Part shown: positions 1 to 13,150 of the stretch, in pieces | How the letters are laid out: each line of letters opens with the position of its first letter | Position numbering within the stretch: the stretch's first letter is position 1 | Assembly (NCBI GenBank): GCA_947561585.1 | Contig: CANNZV010000257.1 | Location: 248,001-312,000, forward strand | Direction: 5' to 3' | Length of the DNA: 64,000 bases | Origin: Caprella mutica | Lineage: Eukaryota; Arthropoda; Malacostraca; Amphipoda; Caprellidae | Made by a program: the position numbers and the translations under genes | The notes under the pieces: model-generated | What the model was told of the DNA's origin: nothing | The model's input: only the letters and a program-made list of their open reading frames with translations | The model's database searches: none

Positions 1-204
1 GACTACCAGTAACATCAATTTGACATCACTGCTCCAGCTCTAAGAGCTGGCCACTTGGATGCTCCTACAATTATAAATACTAAAAATAAAAAAATCAACA
101 GGCCAGAGTTCATATATAAATGAATAAAGAAACCTGCTTGAAATATTTTTTATTGAAATATAATCGCCAGTGGAGTGAGTCTCAATTTCTCATTTAATTA
201 TAAT

Positions 205-270
205 TACTATAGAAATATTTTTTCTAAATGATCGAAAATGTGGAACTGTCCAGTAACTCAGAGCTTACCC
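205..270. mobile_element. GGGTAAG-family MITE fragment (right half)
   Basis: ATGATCGAAAATGTGGAACT followed by CAGAGCTTACCC and TA. No matching left half is seen in the 200 bp before it. Confidence 0.6.
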
Positions 271-825
271 TAATGATTGTCGTGGGAAAAACTTTATGCT
301 ACGATTATTTTATTAAACTTGACTGATAATTTCAAAGTTTGAGGAGAGGAGAACGTCACAGTAGCACCATAATTAAGGTGTTATGTGAGTGTGAATTTGG
401 TTAATCACCTCCCACCACCCTAAAGTAATGAAGGTAATTAACGGGTAATTATCATGAAAATGAATAAAATTTAACAAACTTAATATACTGTTAGAAAAAT
501 AATAAATCTATAATATTTTCAGACTACTAATCCTCTTAATAATAATTTTAGTGCGTAGCTCTGATAAGTAAATGAAGACGTCACACACATAGCAAAAACC
601 TATGTAACTACTAAGTCTACTGCGTATATTCAAACACTCATATGTACGTCAAAGTGATATCTTCCCTCCCATTGGATAGTTGGTAATCAGCTTCAATCAC
701 AGTAATGCGGCAGATATTTCTTAGAGAGTGAAAAGTTAGGTGAGAATGCCCTGAAACTGCTGCAAACTTCAGAGAACTGCGAAAACTTGCCTCGAATGTA
801 GTGTATAAAAAACTTGGGATGATTT

Positions 826-1506
826 GGTGAGTAGAAATGACACACCCACAAAGTGGTGAGTGGAAATGACACACAGTGGTGAGTAGAAATGACACACGCA
901 GTCTTGAGTAGAAATGACACACACAGTGGTGAGTAGAAATGACACACGCAGTCTTGAGTAGAAATGACACACACAGTGGTGAGTAGAAATGACACACAGA
1001 GTGGTGAGTAGAAATGACACACACAGTGGTGAGTAGAAATGACACACACAGTGGTGAGTAGAAATGACACACAAAGAGGTGAGTAGAAATGACAGACACA
1101 CACAGTGGTGAGTAGAAATGGCACACAGAGTGGTGAGTAGAAATGACACACACAGTGGTGAGTAGAAATGACACACACAGTGGTGAGTAGAAATGACACA
1201 CGCAGTCTTGAGTATAAATGACACACACAGTGGTGAGTAGAAATGGCACACAGAGTGGTGAGTAGAAATGACACACATAATGGTGAGTAGAAATGACAAA
1301 CACAGTGGTGAGTAGAAATGCACAATGGTGAGTAGAAATGAAACACAAAGAGGTGAGTAGAAATGACAGACACACACAGTGGTGAGTAGAAATGACACAC
1401 ACAGTGGTGAGTAGAAATGACACACACACAGTGGTGAGTAGAAATGACAGACACACACAGTGGTGAGTAGAAATGACACACACACACAGTGGTGAGTAGA
1501 AATGAC
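826..1506. repeat. Minisatellite, ~25-bp unit, about 27 copies
   Basis: Units begin GGTGAGTAGAAATGACACAC and end in a variable CA-rich tail (ACAGT, GCAGTCTT, AGACACACACAGT). Unit length varies by the CA run. The unit has no stop in the minus frames, which creates three overlapping pseudo-ORFs of 238-316 codons. Confidence 0.95.
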
Positions 1507-1695
1507 AATTAGGAATATGTTTCCTAATTAGAAAAACATAAATTAGGAAACAAAAATTCACAGTCGTATAATAATTTTCTAAAATCATAACAAGCTTCAG
1601 CTACTTATATACCATAAATATTCTTTTTTTTTAGTAGTTTAATAAAAGAGAGAATATTCTATTTAACAAGCAAATTATAATGGGCCAAAAATATT

Positions 1696-1830
1696 GGGTG
1701 AGTTCTGAGTTATCGGACGATTCCGTTTTTTCATTTTTTTTTTTTTCTAGCGGTTGTTAAATGTTTTTTTTTTTTCCGGGGGGTTTATTTCACAGGGGAT
1801 TTTTGTCCGGGGGTATTTTGCACGAAGGGT
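1696..1830. mobile_element. GGGTAAG-family left half followed by a decayed short-repeat terminus
   Basis: 1696-1740 carries GGGTGAGTTCTGAGTTATCG, the left half of the MITE family. From ~1770 to 1830 there are imperfect repeats of a G4-6 plus T-rich motif (CCGGGGGG, CAGGGGAT, CCGGGGGTATTTTG) similar to 57583-57695. Confidence 0.5.
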
Positions 1831-2446
1831 TTGTCCTAGAATCCTCTTCAATATGGATCATTGAAACATTAGTGGTAGAACTTTCATTATTTGGACTAAA
1901 CTTGTATGCAATAAGTTGGAGTTACGTGTTCGATATCTTTTAATGTATTCAACATAAGTTTTGATATATAATCATTAATTAGTTTGCAGTGCATTATTAA
2001 TTCACGTAATTACTAAAGTTACAAGCCAAATAATTTGTTTCGGAATAAATTACCAAAGAAGGAGAAGAACAATCCTTATTGGGGAGAAGTTGAAGGTGGC
2101 GTGGCGTTCATTAAAGAACTTCGTTCGTCTTCTTGACCTTGCTATCTAAAATGAAGAACTACAATATGCTTTAATGAAGAACTCCAATATGTTTTTATTA
2201 AGAACTGCAATATGCTTTCATTAAGACCTACATGTATGTTTTTTTTAGGAAGAGCTAGATGCTTTTGTGAAGAATTGAATCCTTTTATGAAGAATCATAT
2301 GCTATTATGAAGAACCAAATGCTTTTTTCTGAAGCAAATGCAAATAAAAAAATATAAACAATTGTAGAATTGCAGGTCTGTATGGGCAATGAGAACACGA
2401 GCAGAATTGTGCACCGAAAGGAAAGGAGGGTTAGTGGAATGAATAA

Positions 2447-3455
2447 TTCGTCGCGGACAATTCGCCGTAAGGAAAAAGTGTCCTCTAGGGCAACTCGCCG
2501 CCAGGATAACTCACCGTGTTATTTATGTTTCACTGGCGTAAACATCACTTACATATATATTTCAAAGGATATAAATTTAAACAAGGATTTATTTCTATAC
2601 GATCAAACTGAAGTGAAAACATGCAGTAGTTGAGAAATTTCATTATTTTGATCAATTTATTTATTTCTTTTGTTATCATTTTTTCTCTGTGGAAATATTT
2701 CAGGTAGAAAAAGTAGTAGTGCTATCAATTTAAATTTAGTTGATGGTTTAACGTCTGCTTCGAAACTAAGGACGTTGTCGCTGATGTCAAAAGGAAACTA
2801 GATACAAGACACTGGAAGAAGCAGTCAGGAATGAAAGTGGCTCCTTGAACAAAGACACCAACCTCCAATTGGTGACAAAGTTCATGAATGCAGAAAAGCT
2901 ACTCCGTGAATGAGACGAAAAGAGACATAAGCACCGGTGGCTGCACTCACGAATATTAGAAGAAAATGAAGAGGTGATAGTAAATGTAACCTATTAGCCT
3001 ACCTAACACAAAAAATGTAAGACATCGTAGTTAAAGAATATTTTATTTGTACTGATGTTCTATAGGTTTGAACTAAAGTTATTTTTATGTCATTAAATAC
3101 ATGAAGAAGACACCATGAACTTGTTTTCTTTTCAATTGCATATTGTTTTTAGCAAAATACTTTAAAACAGAACGAAGAAAGTTATAGTTAATTTACAACA
3201 CACACTATGTTTATAATAGTTAAGATTATATGTTTAAAAAAACTTTACATTTAACTCATGAATTGGAAAAGAAAACATTTTCAAATAAGAATGAAAAAAT
3301 TTGATAATTAGCTTACAACACGCAGTATATATTAGGATATTTTTCATATATAAATAATTTAGACGACGGCAAAACATAAATCACACGGCAAGTGGTTCTG
3401 GCGGTGAATAGTCCTAGCGATGAATAGTCCTAGCGGCCAATTGTCCTAACGGCGA
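2447..3455. mobile_element. Fold-back-like element, termini of ~16-bp repeats; holds a SINE-like copy
   Basis: Left end (2447-2518) has several imperfect copies of GGACAATTCGCCGTAA; right end (3388-3455) has the same motif inverted (GGCGGTGAATAGTCCTAGCG, GGCCAATTGTCCTAACGG). The interior holds the SINE-like segment at 2740-3050. Similar scraps occur at 3717-3750. Confidence 0.6.
2737..3115 (+). repeat. SINE-like dispersed repeat, copy 1
   Basis: Shares TTAACGTCTGCTTCG, ACTGGAAGAAGCAGT, GTTCATGAATGCAGAAAAGC, TACTCCGTGAATG and GAAGAGGTGATAGT with the copies at 9296 and 56482. No stop-free frame and no clear RNA polymerase III boxes, so 'SINE-like' is only descriptive; a fragment of a longer retroelement is equally possible. 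Confidence 0.65.
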
Positions 3456-6400
3456 GATAATTTAGAAACAAAAAATACTCTTGTCTCAATAAGTTTCAAT
3501 TGTTGAAAATACTGAAAAATCAAACAATAAACTCCTTGATCTATCCAACAGTTATTCTATCAAAACTTAATATTTTATAATTTTTATATTTCATATTCTT
3601 TGGGAAAATGATTTTTCTAATAGAATTTCTTCCATAACGAAATCATAAATGAAACTGAATGAATGAAATTAAAGTAAATTCTCGCCAAACCAATCTACAT
3701 AATTTGCAATAAAAAACCTCGCCGCCAGGTTGAAAATTTCCTCGCGAACATTGAAATGGTGTCTCGCGTTACGGTCCGTTACGCACCAAGGCTAAATTTA
3801 GTGACAGACTGTCACACGTTATCCGACTGCCTGTACGTCACCACTCTGCTGTAACGTGACGTGTAACAGATTGTTATCGCAACAAATGTAAATTAAGCGT
3901 TACGAGAGAAAGGGAATTGGCAGAGTAGCGTTAATGTCTAACAGATGTTATTATTTATATCTCAAAGTACTAATTGAAGTAATTCGAAAATAGTAGTTAC
4001 TTAGGTTAAGTTCAAGTTATCACACAAATACACGTTTTCGATCAATCAATAGAGAAAATATATATTATATAAACAGTAATTATCATATAAATAGCATAGA
4101 AGATACCTGCAGGGAAAATTATTACAAAAAAGATAAATCTACTTTTTTTACACGATAGCAAATGTGGAACCTTCTAATTGCCCGGAATTTAGAACCATGA
4201 ATTGAATAACTTAGTTTAAAATATGTCATCTACTTTTACTTTTCATATTACTATTAAACTGATTAGATCATTTGGCTCCGAATGTTATTTATTTGGTTTC
4301 TTCAGTTCTACGAGCAGCCACTAACGTAAGTAACAAATTTGACGTCACTAGATAGTATGACGTCATCTATGATGTCATGCTATTGCCTCCATTGGTATTA
4401 ACATTATATATATATAATAGTTCCTGTAGTTCATCATTATAAGTTCAATTGATATAATGAGTTTGAGGATATATTTGAATGAAATAATGTTAGCAACACA
4501 TATATACCTACTGATTTAACAAAAATATATTTTGTTCTCAAAAGTCGAAACTATGATATATATATATATTAATTATAAATTCTAGTGTTAACTCATAGCA
4601 ACATAAAAATAGTTTATCCTATATAAATATCTGATATTTCAGACAAACAGACAGACAGACTGCTGTTTTATAATAAACAAATTTAACTAATTTGATATAT
4701 ATTTCTTAATATCTTAATTTAAATATCACAAATAAAATCATTTAAAAGAGACTCACGCGGTCTAGTATTAAGGTAACCGCGGCATAAATACGCCATTCAT
4801 CTGAACACACAAATACATTAAGATAAAGCTATGTGATTAGCTTACAACACTCTACTCAGAACTAAGCTATGAAAAGCTACACCTTATCACCTTCTTATCG
4901 TAAGCTTATGGAGAGCTGTGCTCAGTTAGAAACTTTTTGATCGGACTCTCATCTATCGTCGCCCATTACGATAAATATTCATCATTTCTATCGTAAAAAA
5001 ATCATCAGATATCATCCTCAGAAATGTTCACCGTAAGTACTAGGTTTGCGTTTCAATCTTTTTGCTTTTAGTGAGAAAAAGTATTTCTGTTTTTCAATAT
5101 ATTGATAAATTATTTTTGAATAGACATCAAAATATTTATTGTCATGGAGTTCTAAGAAAAGAATATTTTAATTGTTTCAAACAAGAAAACCGCATCATAT
5201 TTTATTTTAGGTCATCTCAATTTTATTATATAATATTTTTCTTCAAAAATTGAAATGCTCAAACAAAAAGAAAAGTGTCTTCTCCCATCCATAATCCAAA
5301 ATCATTATTTCTTGCCAAGAAGATGAACTTTGTTTCATTAAAAGTTAGCCCTAATATATCTCCCAGCAAATTCTGCAGTGTGAATCACTCTTTTTTATTT
5401 CTTTGATTTATCACGAAAAAACTGAACCACATCCCTGAAGTGTAAAAGTTTCCCTCATTCTATTCGGCTAAAAGTTACGTAGCAAATTAATAGTTTCCTC
5501 AAAGTGGTAATTCGAAGTGGGCAAATGGTACATAATTTCACTCGAGAGTAGCAATAAATTACACCAATAATGGCACCCGTAAGTACTGCAGATCAAATAA
5601 TTGCCATGTACCGCCATCTTCTAACTTAGAGAAATGGATGTGAGAGACAAAGAAGAAAGGACAAAATCATCTTCTCAAACTGACGCTGATATTACTAGAT
5701 TAACATCAGTCATCGGAGTACTCTATTATTTGGTAACATAGTATTGAATCTACCTAGAATTGATTATACATATAGGTAGTCAAGAGTAATAATATGAAAC
5801 ATTAATAATTGAAGTTACTGTTTATTTTAATTGGTATCCATACCAATTAATATAATAGAATAAGAAACTAAAATGTACTTTTTTATACGATCGGAAGCGT
5901 GAAACTTCTCGAAAGTGAGATATAATGCAATGGGGATAATGAATGTCAAATTAGATACCTAAAAATCTAACCATATTTATTTCTGACCTCTCATACACAT
6001 TCTTATAACTTAAATCCTTTGGTGAGCAACAAGCTCTATGAGACTATGACTCACAACATCTTGTGTATCGAAAGATGACAACAGAATAGGAATAGTAACT
6101 CAATGCACTAATGAACAGAAACTGAAAACTCTCCTGCAGCGAGAAAATAGAGACATTAGCAACAAAACAGATGCTACCTTAGGGTGGTGGAGGTAATTAA
6201 CGGTTATTGTATGGCTAAAGAATAGTAAAAGATGAATCAAGTGGTGGATTCTACATTCGATGATATGACTCTTTTTTATTTAAAATGTATCATTTTTTAC
6301 AAAAACTAAAATGTAATTTCACTCATTTTTTAACTCAATCTAATAAAAACAATACCATTTTACTGTCTTTAATACGATTGCTTCACCATTCTTTTTAATA

Positions 6401-7514
6401 CTGACTACATAGTGTAGATTTCAACAGAGATTAGAGCAATTGGTGAGAGCATTTCTGAGAATTAATAACAAGTTTAGTGAATAGAGTAAAATACATGGGA
6501 AATGAATGTGTACTGCGTTTATGATAAGAGATAATGGATATATATTACATCATAATTTTATATATTGAAAATATAACATTTATTACGATATATGGAATGT
6601 ATGATCTAAATATGTTATATCTTTCATTATTATGACGCAGTGTATATATATATATATATATAAGTTAAGTAGGTAAGTTTTAATATAATTAATGTACATT
6701 TAAGTTAGTGGCGAAACTATAGGTTCAGATAAAATTACTTATTAAATTAATGTATATATAAAAATAACTAGAGCTTCAATAAAAAGCAAACAAAGAGTAC
6801 GACGTATTCGATGTCGTGCGCATGTGCTCTATCTTTTGTTTATTAAAAAATAGCTAAAAAAATAGGATAAAACACATTAAATTAGGAAAACCTTCATTCT
6901 TTTGCTAAAGTTCCTCAATCGTCTTATCAAAAAGAGAGAAAAAGTTCGACCATAGGTTTATTGTCCATTTAAATATAAGTTTTCCAATTTCATAATATTC
7001 ATAAAAAATTATTTTTAATAGGTCAAAACTATTTATGAGCTTATTAACCATAACTATACCGTTACTAAACCACTGAAATAGTACAATAATCATTATTATA
7101 AGGATATTCTAATCAATGTTAAAATATATATAAGGATATTACATTATTTCTACGAATAGTCTCATTAAGATAATTATTACTATGTGATGCGAAACAAGAT
7201 GAACCCTCTCCCTTTGAACCATCCGTTAGAGGGTAAAGCACCCGCACATATGTTAGTACAGCCACCCTCAACAGTCATTATTCGCTCTGTAATGTATTGC
7301 TACTCATAACAATCTAAATAAAAATTAGCCTGTATGTTGAATATAAGTTATCAATAATTTACATTAGTATATTGTGTTGGTTAGAGCGCTATTATTTCCC
7401 TGTATGCAATATAAACTGTACACAAACACTTCATGGAGTCACTGTACATAAATGATGAATGTACGTCACTTTTTCTAACTTAGTAATTAATAATTATCTA
7501 TTTAGAGATAACTA
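3456..7514. other. No gene seen; AT-rich
   Basis: Only short chance ORFs (63 codons or less), a perfect short palindrome ATTGGTATCCATACCAAT at about 5830-5847, an ACAG tract near 4643, CRE-like TGACGTCA/ATGACGTCAT scraps (4340-4372), and the (TA)n run. No exon with good splice sites and coding bias was recognised. Confidence 0.6.
6641..6662. repeat. (TA)n microsatellite
   Basis: About ten TA dinucleotides in AT-rich DNA without genes. Confidence 0.9.
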
Positions 7515-7660
7515 TGTAAGGCATGTTCCGAGTTACCGTATTGTGCCACGTTTTCGATTATAAATGAAATCGAAATCTAACAATCAAATGAAATATAACA
7601 ATCAAAACAATCTAATTTGATCTCAAATGTGGAACATTCAGATAACTCAGAACTTACCTT
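7515..7660. mobile_element. GGGTAAG-family MITE, diverged ends
   Basis: About 146 bp. GTTCCGAGTTACCGTATTGTG at the left and its inverse ATTCAGATAACTCAGAACTT at the right; outer bases are decayed. Confidence 0.7.
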
Positions 7661-8719
7661 GTATTAATGGAGAAAATGAAAAATTTAATCAATCATCATT
7701 GCTTAAGTTCAGATCCCCAGATCAACATGTAATCAAATATTGTTCTCATATCTCAGTCTTTAGAGCTTAATTTACCACTGAATGTAAGAGGAAACAAGAT
7801 ACAGTCTCTAAATAGCGTCATTCCTAAATGTGTCGGGAATGTTCCCGACGTAATTGGCAGATTCCATGGATTCCATATAGCATTTCATTAGACTTACAGA
7901 AAAGATGTAAAACAATGATATTTTACAGAGAATAATGTGTGACCAATTGTATAGAAGTCAAGTAAGACTCATTAACAACATACTGCAACGTTAGAATATA
8001 TTATATAGATATACATATGTATAGCAAGTCATGTTAAACCACTCATTCATTACAAAATTTTATATTTTACCTTTGACCATTTTTCTTCATATATAATTTC
8101 TCCACAATAGTCCAATTGGGCAGTGAAATAGCAACTTATAAATAGTCACATATATAACTAACTTCCATGCATAAACTCTATCACCTAATTTACTACATTA
8201 CAGAATTCCCATCAATAATACCAGACCATTATTTTTAACTCACAAATGCCTGACGTGCACTCGTGAGTGTTTATTTTGTGTCCATGGGGTAGTAAGGGGT
8301 TTAGCTCTCGATGGTGTATGGGTTGAAGCCCATTAACCAAATTAATGGGTTGTTTGAGCAGCAGAAAAACAACCTCCACCACAACAAATTACACGCTACG
8401 GAAGAAACAATATAATATATTATTATATAATGTAAGGATACAATCATTGGATATTGTTGTGATTAGTAACGTTATTGCAAAATCAATTGTCTGTCAGTTA
8501 GAATTAGGTACAGGAAATTAAAAAGATATGTGGAGAAGAAAAACACGGTAAAAAATAAGAGGAAAGAACATGTTTAGAGGAAAAGCACGTGCAGGTTAAA
8601 AGAAAAACATGATGAAATTAAATTAAATTATAGATCGAAATTATAAATAAATGGAAAAAGGTATTATAAAAGGACTAAATTTATTTGTAAAATATCCAGC
8701 ATATCCAAGTCAGAATATA

Positions 8720-8863
8720 GGGTAAGTTTCGAATCATCGGACAGTTCCACATTTTCGATAATATAAGAAATAAGTATATAATAATTAATATTTAACTTTT
8801 ATTATATAATTTTATCGTATATGAATGAAAACGTGGAACAGCCCTAAAACTCGAAACTAACCC
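8720..8863. mobile_element. GGGTAAG-family MITE, 144 bp, intact
   Basis: Starts GGGTAAGTTTCGAATCATCG and ends in its imperfect inverse (...CTCGAAACTAACCC), flanked by TA on both sides. TA duplications suggest mobilisation by a Tc1/mariner-type transposase. There is no coding capacity. Confidence 0.85.
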
Positions 8864-9295
8864 TATGCAACAAATAAATATTAATTAAAGCATAAACTTA
8901 ATCATACCAATCTATGTTACTAATAAAACATCTCTTTATTATTATTAATAGAAACTTTATCAATTTATTAACTCAATTTACTACAGCAATTAATAGTTCT
9001 AATTGACCAAATTAAACCTCTGATTACTTCGCTTAGAACTCCACGGATTGCTTCACATTCTTTTATCCAATTATAATATTCATTAAAATATCATTAGCTG
9101 TGTTATCTGGTACATTGCTTAGAAATAATTGAATTAGAAAGATCTAATTTACAATTCGAATCATAGAATATAAATTGTATTCCATTTTTATCAATTTTAT
9201 TCCATATTGCTATTTACGAGTTAATTTATTTATTGTTTAATTATTTTATTATTTTATTTATTATTTAAAAAATTTAAAATTAATATTTATTTTGT

Positions 9296-9545
9296 TAAGG
9301 GTTCAACGTCAGTTTCGGAACCAAAGGCCATATCACTGAAGTCAAAATAAAATTAAGTACAACGGACTGGAAGAAGCAGTAAGAAAGGAAAGTGGCTCCA
9401 TGAACAAAGTTCTCTAACACCATCAGTAACAGTTTTCATGAATGCAGAAAAGCTACTCCGTGAATGCCATAACTTACCAAGGAAGTAAATGAAGACTGCG
9501 TGCGAGCCAACCTATCGAAAAATTTCAGACCTCATAGTCGAAGAG
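9296..9545 (+). repeat. SINE-like dispersed repeat, copy 2
   Basis: TTCAACGTCAGTTTCGGAAC, GGACTGGAAGAAGCAGTAAG, TTCATGAATGCAGAAAAGCT and ACTCCGTGAATG match copy 1 in order. It ends before a region with no recognised repeat. Confidence 0.65.
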
Positions 9546-10227
9546 CATGAACCAAGCGCTATCCTCTAAAGATGCAAATTGCGTTAAAAAAGATGAACAT
9601 GAAAACAAATACATAATCAAAATAACAACAGTCCTGGGCTCAAAGACACCAGAACAGCTTCAGAACAGAGTCCCTGGAGGCCATATTATTAATAATTTGT
9701 TTAACCTATCGCTCCATGTTATTGTTATAATAATTATGTTACTAATGCTATTTAAAAGTAAAAAAGCCAATATGACTAAGATCTTTTAGTTCGGTGCTAT
9801 TTCTACTCTAGTGAGGCAGAGGAAGGTTAGCCGTTCGTGTGCGGAAGGTACAATTTTAGCGTCAGTTTAGGGCCTCCGTTCGACATTTAATCAGCGTAAA
9901 GACGTCAGCCTGATGTTCATGCATAACAAAAATGATGTAATCATGACTGGAAAGCGATTTTATAATATCTCCTCTAAAGAATTTCTAGAATAATAACTAC
10001 TGAATACCTCTATAAATACGATAAATAAACTATGATAAATTCATACAAAAATATGTTTCTACTTTCACTATATTCTGTATAGAACATACGATGATTAGTA
10101 CTGAAAACACTTGGTATAGTCTCGTAAGGATGTAATTAATGTACCTCATCAGCAGGATAATCCATGCAACCGAAAAGAGAAAAAACATTCGGTAGTCTAT
10201 GACGGGTATGAGACTGGCGCTATCACT

Positions 10228-10325
10228 GTACAGAAGTCAATGGGAATGAGTCAATGGGAATGAGTCAATATAAGTGAGTCAACGGGAATAAGCCAATAGG
10301 AATGGGCCAAAGGAGGAGTCATTAA
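10228..10325. repeat. Degenerate ~15-bp repeat GAGTCAATGGGAAT
   Basis: Six imperfect copies (GTCAATGGGAATGAGTCAAT, AGTCAACGGGAATAAGCCAA, GGGCCAAAGGAGGAGTCATT). Similar in style to the fold-back-like termini; no inverted partner seen. Confidence 0.6.
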
Positions 10326-10652
10326 AAATGAAACTGTAGGAATTATTCGTTTCTATTCCTATTGTTGGCAGGTATGAGACAAAAAGAAGTAATAACTGCA
10401 AATGGTAATAATTTGCCTATTACATTTTCTAGGAATAGAGACACGTATGAGTATAACAGCAAACTGATTATATAGAAGGTTGTTATTTCTGTAATTAGCG
10501 TTATGGTAGGCAATCTATGACAGGAAATAATTCTGCAAGCATAATTGCCTTATACTTAAGTATCATAAAAAAGTAATTCTAATGAAGAAGAGGACTGATT
10601 AGATGGAATAAAAATCAATACAAAGTAAGGAGAGCTAATTATATGAAGGCGA

Positions 10653-11115
10653 CATAATTGCATTCTTTACTCACCAGACGATAGGCTTTGAATTACCCAG
10701 CATTGCAATCTCTACTCACCAGACGATAGGCTTTGAATTACCCAGCATTGCAATCTGTACTCACCAGACGATAGGCTTTGAATTACCCAGCATTGCAATC
10801 TGTACTCACCAGACGATAGGCTTTGAATTACCCAGCATTGTAATCTCTACTCACCAGGCGATAGGCTTTGAATTACCCAGCATTGCAATCTCTACTCACC
10901 AGGCGATAGGCTTTGAATTACCCAGCATTGCAATCTCTACTCACCAGACGATAGGCTTTGAATTACCCAGCATTGCGATCTGTACTCACCAGACGATAGG
11001 CTTTGAATTAGCCAGCATTGCAATCTGTACTCACCAGACGATAGGCTTTGAATTACCCAGCATTGTAATCTCTACTCACCAGGCGATAGGCTTTGAATTA
11101 CCCAGCATTGTAAAC
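10653..11115. repeat. Minisatellite, 45-bp unit, 10 copies
   Basis: Exact 45-bp periodicity, shown by ATAGGCTTTGAATTACCCAG at 10681, 10726, 10771 and every 45 bp to 11086. Copies differ by single bases (CAGACG/CAGGCG, CAATCT/TAATCT). Confidence 0.95.
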
Positions 11116-12450
11116 TACTATGAAGCTTATTGCAGTTCACGGTAATCTTCAATGAAGTGCAACTCCGTTGCAAGGTACTTATTCAAAATTTTAAGAAGAG
11201 TATGAATTTATTCGTTCTTGAATACGAATCTTCAATAGCATTGATGTCAAAAAGCTTATTTTCTCATTTCATTTCGGTCTTCTTCATTACTGATTCAGTC
11301 CGCGAATATAAAGTTCATACTCGGACTAAATCCAATTGCTACCAAAGCAATAGACATTCGATCGGGATTTAACGATGCAGTGAATGTTCGAAACGGGAAA
11401 TGAAATGAACTGATTTCAGGTGAAACCATCCCATTGTGACCATATTAGAATCGGTGTCTTCTGGCTTATTATTATAAGTTTCTATTATTATACCTTCTCC
11501 ATTGTAACAGAAAAATTAGTTATGGTGAGGTGAAACCATTTTAAATATATTCCTAGTAGCTGATTAAAAATAAAAATGAGATATTATATTTAAAGGAAAA
11601 TGTACCACAAAAACCTGCTGTTCTTTTATTTTTCGAATAATTCCAAAGCAGTAGCATACCCAAATCATTAGCATCTCATTCAATCTGCAATAATTGACAG
11701 TTCAAACAACCAATGAGTAGCCTGCAGACCATCATCAGGCATAGCAGGAAAATTATTGAAGACCATCTACAGGCCTAACAGAAAGTTATTGTAGACCATT
11801 TACAGGCCTCTTTCCAGATCTATCAATGGTGTTCTGAAGTAATTTTGTCTTCATGTTGTCAGTATCGACAGCTTTATTGACTTCGTGTCAATGGCACGAG
11901 AGATGGGAAATAGTCGGCCTATTTGATGAATAAGTTTCAACATAAATACAAATAGCCTTATATATTAATAACTAAAATGACTAATAATGGTATACTGTGT
12001 TATTAATTTGTAGAGTGTGCTTCATAGCATAACCCCAGCTGGGAAAATCGATCAAATACCTAACGAGAGCGTACACTAATTATCGTAAAAGTGAGGACAC
12101 GCCTTTCCCTAATGAGAAAAAACATGTGAGCCTAAAGTAACTGCGTGCGAAGAAAATTAGTGTAAACTAATAGGAAAATATTTGTACAAACTAATTGTGA
12201 GGAGAAAATTCTATTAATTGTAAGCTTAGAGCACATATATATTAACTATTTGATTAATATAGATATATATATAAGTTTACTATACAAATTACATGTGTAT
12301 GACCACAACAATTAACAAAATACCAAACAAAGAGAAAATTGCATTTTAGAATAACGCTTCAAGTTATATTCATGTAATTAGAATAGAAAATTGGTCAGAA
12401 ATTGGTTACCACAATTATTATGTTCCTATCATCACAATAATTGATTAATA

Positions 12451-12594
12451 GGGTCTGAGTTATCGAACTGTGCCACATTATCGATCATGCAATAAAATCG
12501 TATATAATAGATGTTAAATATTATAATTGTTATTAAATACTTTTTACTTATATAATAAAAAGTGAGAAACCGTCAGATAACTCGGAACTTACCC
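12451..12594. mobile_element. GGGTAAG-family MITE, 144 bp, intact
   Basis: Same length as the 8720 copy. Left end GGGTCTGAGTTATCGAACTG, right end CTCGGAACTTACCC, with flanking TA/TA. Internal CCACATTATCGATCAT is shared with other family members. Confidence 0.85.
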
Positions 12595-12703
12595 TATAGC
12601 AATTTACTGTTTAAAAAATATTTCCATATTACAATCTGTTAATTTGAAAGAAAACATGGAGTTTGTAGGATAACATAGAACTATAACATAACACTATAAC
12701 TTC

Positions 12704-12780
12704 CCCGAGAAAGTTAAGGTGTGAACATGGAAGATTTTGAGGGTAAATCTTCTATAGCCCCACCATTACTTTCTCTCCTT
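12704..12780. repeat. Stand-alone hairpin related to the 34-bp minisatellite
   Basis: GAGAAAGTTAAGGTGTGAAC...GGAAGATT pairs with AATCTTCTATAGCCCCACCA...CTTTCTCTC. The right arm is one unit of the 59.9-kb array. Confidence 0.7.
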
Positions 12781-12985
12781 GTAAGATTGGTCTAATTTCT
12801 CTTCCATTCTCTACATCGGAATTACATGCAAATAATAACAACACATGTAGTTCAATATTAATTCCCACACAAATAATTTAGCAACAACAAGCATCACCTG
12901 TTCTGTCAGGTAATTAATTAACGGATAAGTTTGTTCTGAATTGATTCAAAGTTTGTGATAGAATGGAATTGACCTGTTGAACTGG

Positions 12986-13150
12986 AGTAAGTTACGAGTT
13001 ATCGGACGGTTTCACAATCTCGATCATAAGAAAAACTGTATAATAATAACACGAGTTAAATTATGATTATTAAACATTTTTCAATAGTCGATAGAGTCCA
13101 GTCATGAGTCGATAGAGTCCAGTCATGAGTCGTTAGAGTCGAGTCATTAA
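12986..13150. mobile_element. GGGTAAG-family left half followed by a short tandem repeat
   Basis: GAGTAAGTTACGAGTTATCG at the left, no right half. From ~13088 to 13147 there are three copies of an ~21-bp unit beginning GTCGATAGAGTCCAGTCATG. Confidence 0.6.

Noticed and set aside
638..1588. Three overlapping minus-strand ORFs of 238-316 codons
   Set aside because: They exist only because the ~25-bp minisatellite unit lacks stops in those frames; the peptides are pure unit translations.
8283..8335. tRNA gene or tRNA-derived SINE head
   Set aside because: There are weak A-box and B-box-like strings (TTTAGCTCTCGATGGTGTAT, GGGTTGAAGCC), but no cloverleaf stems could be paired.
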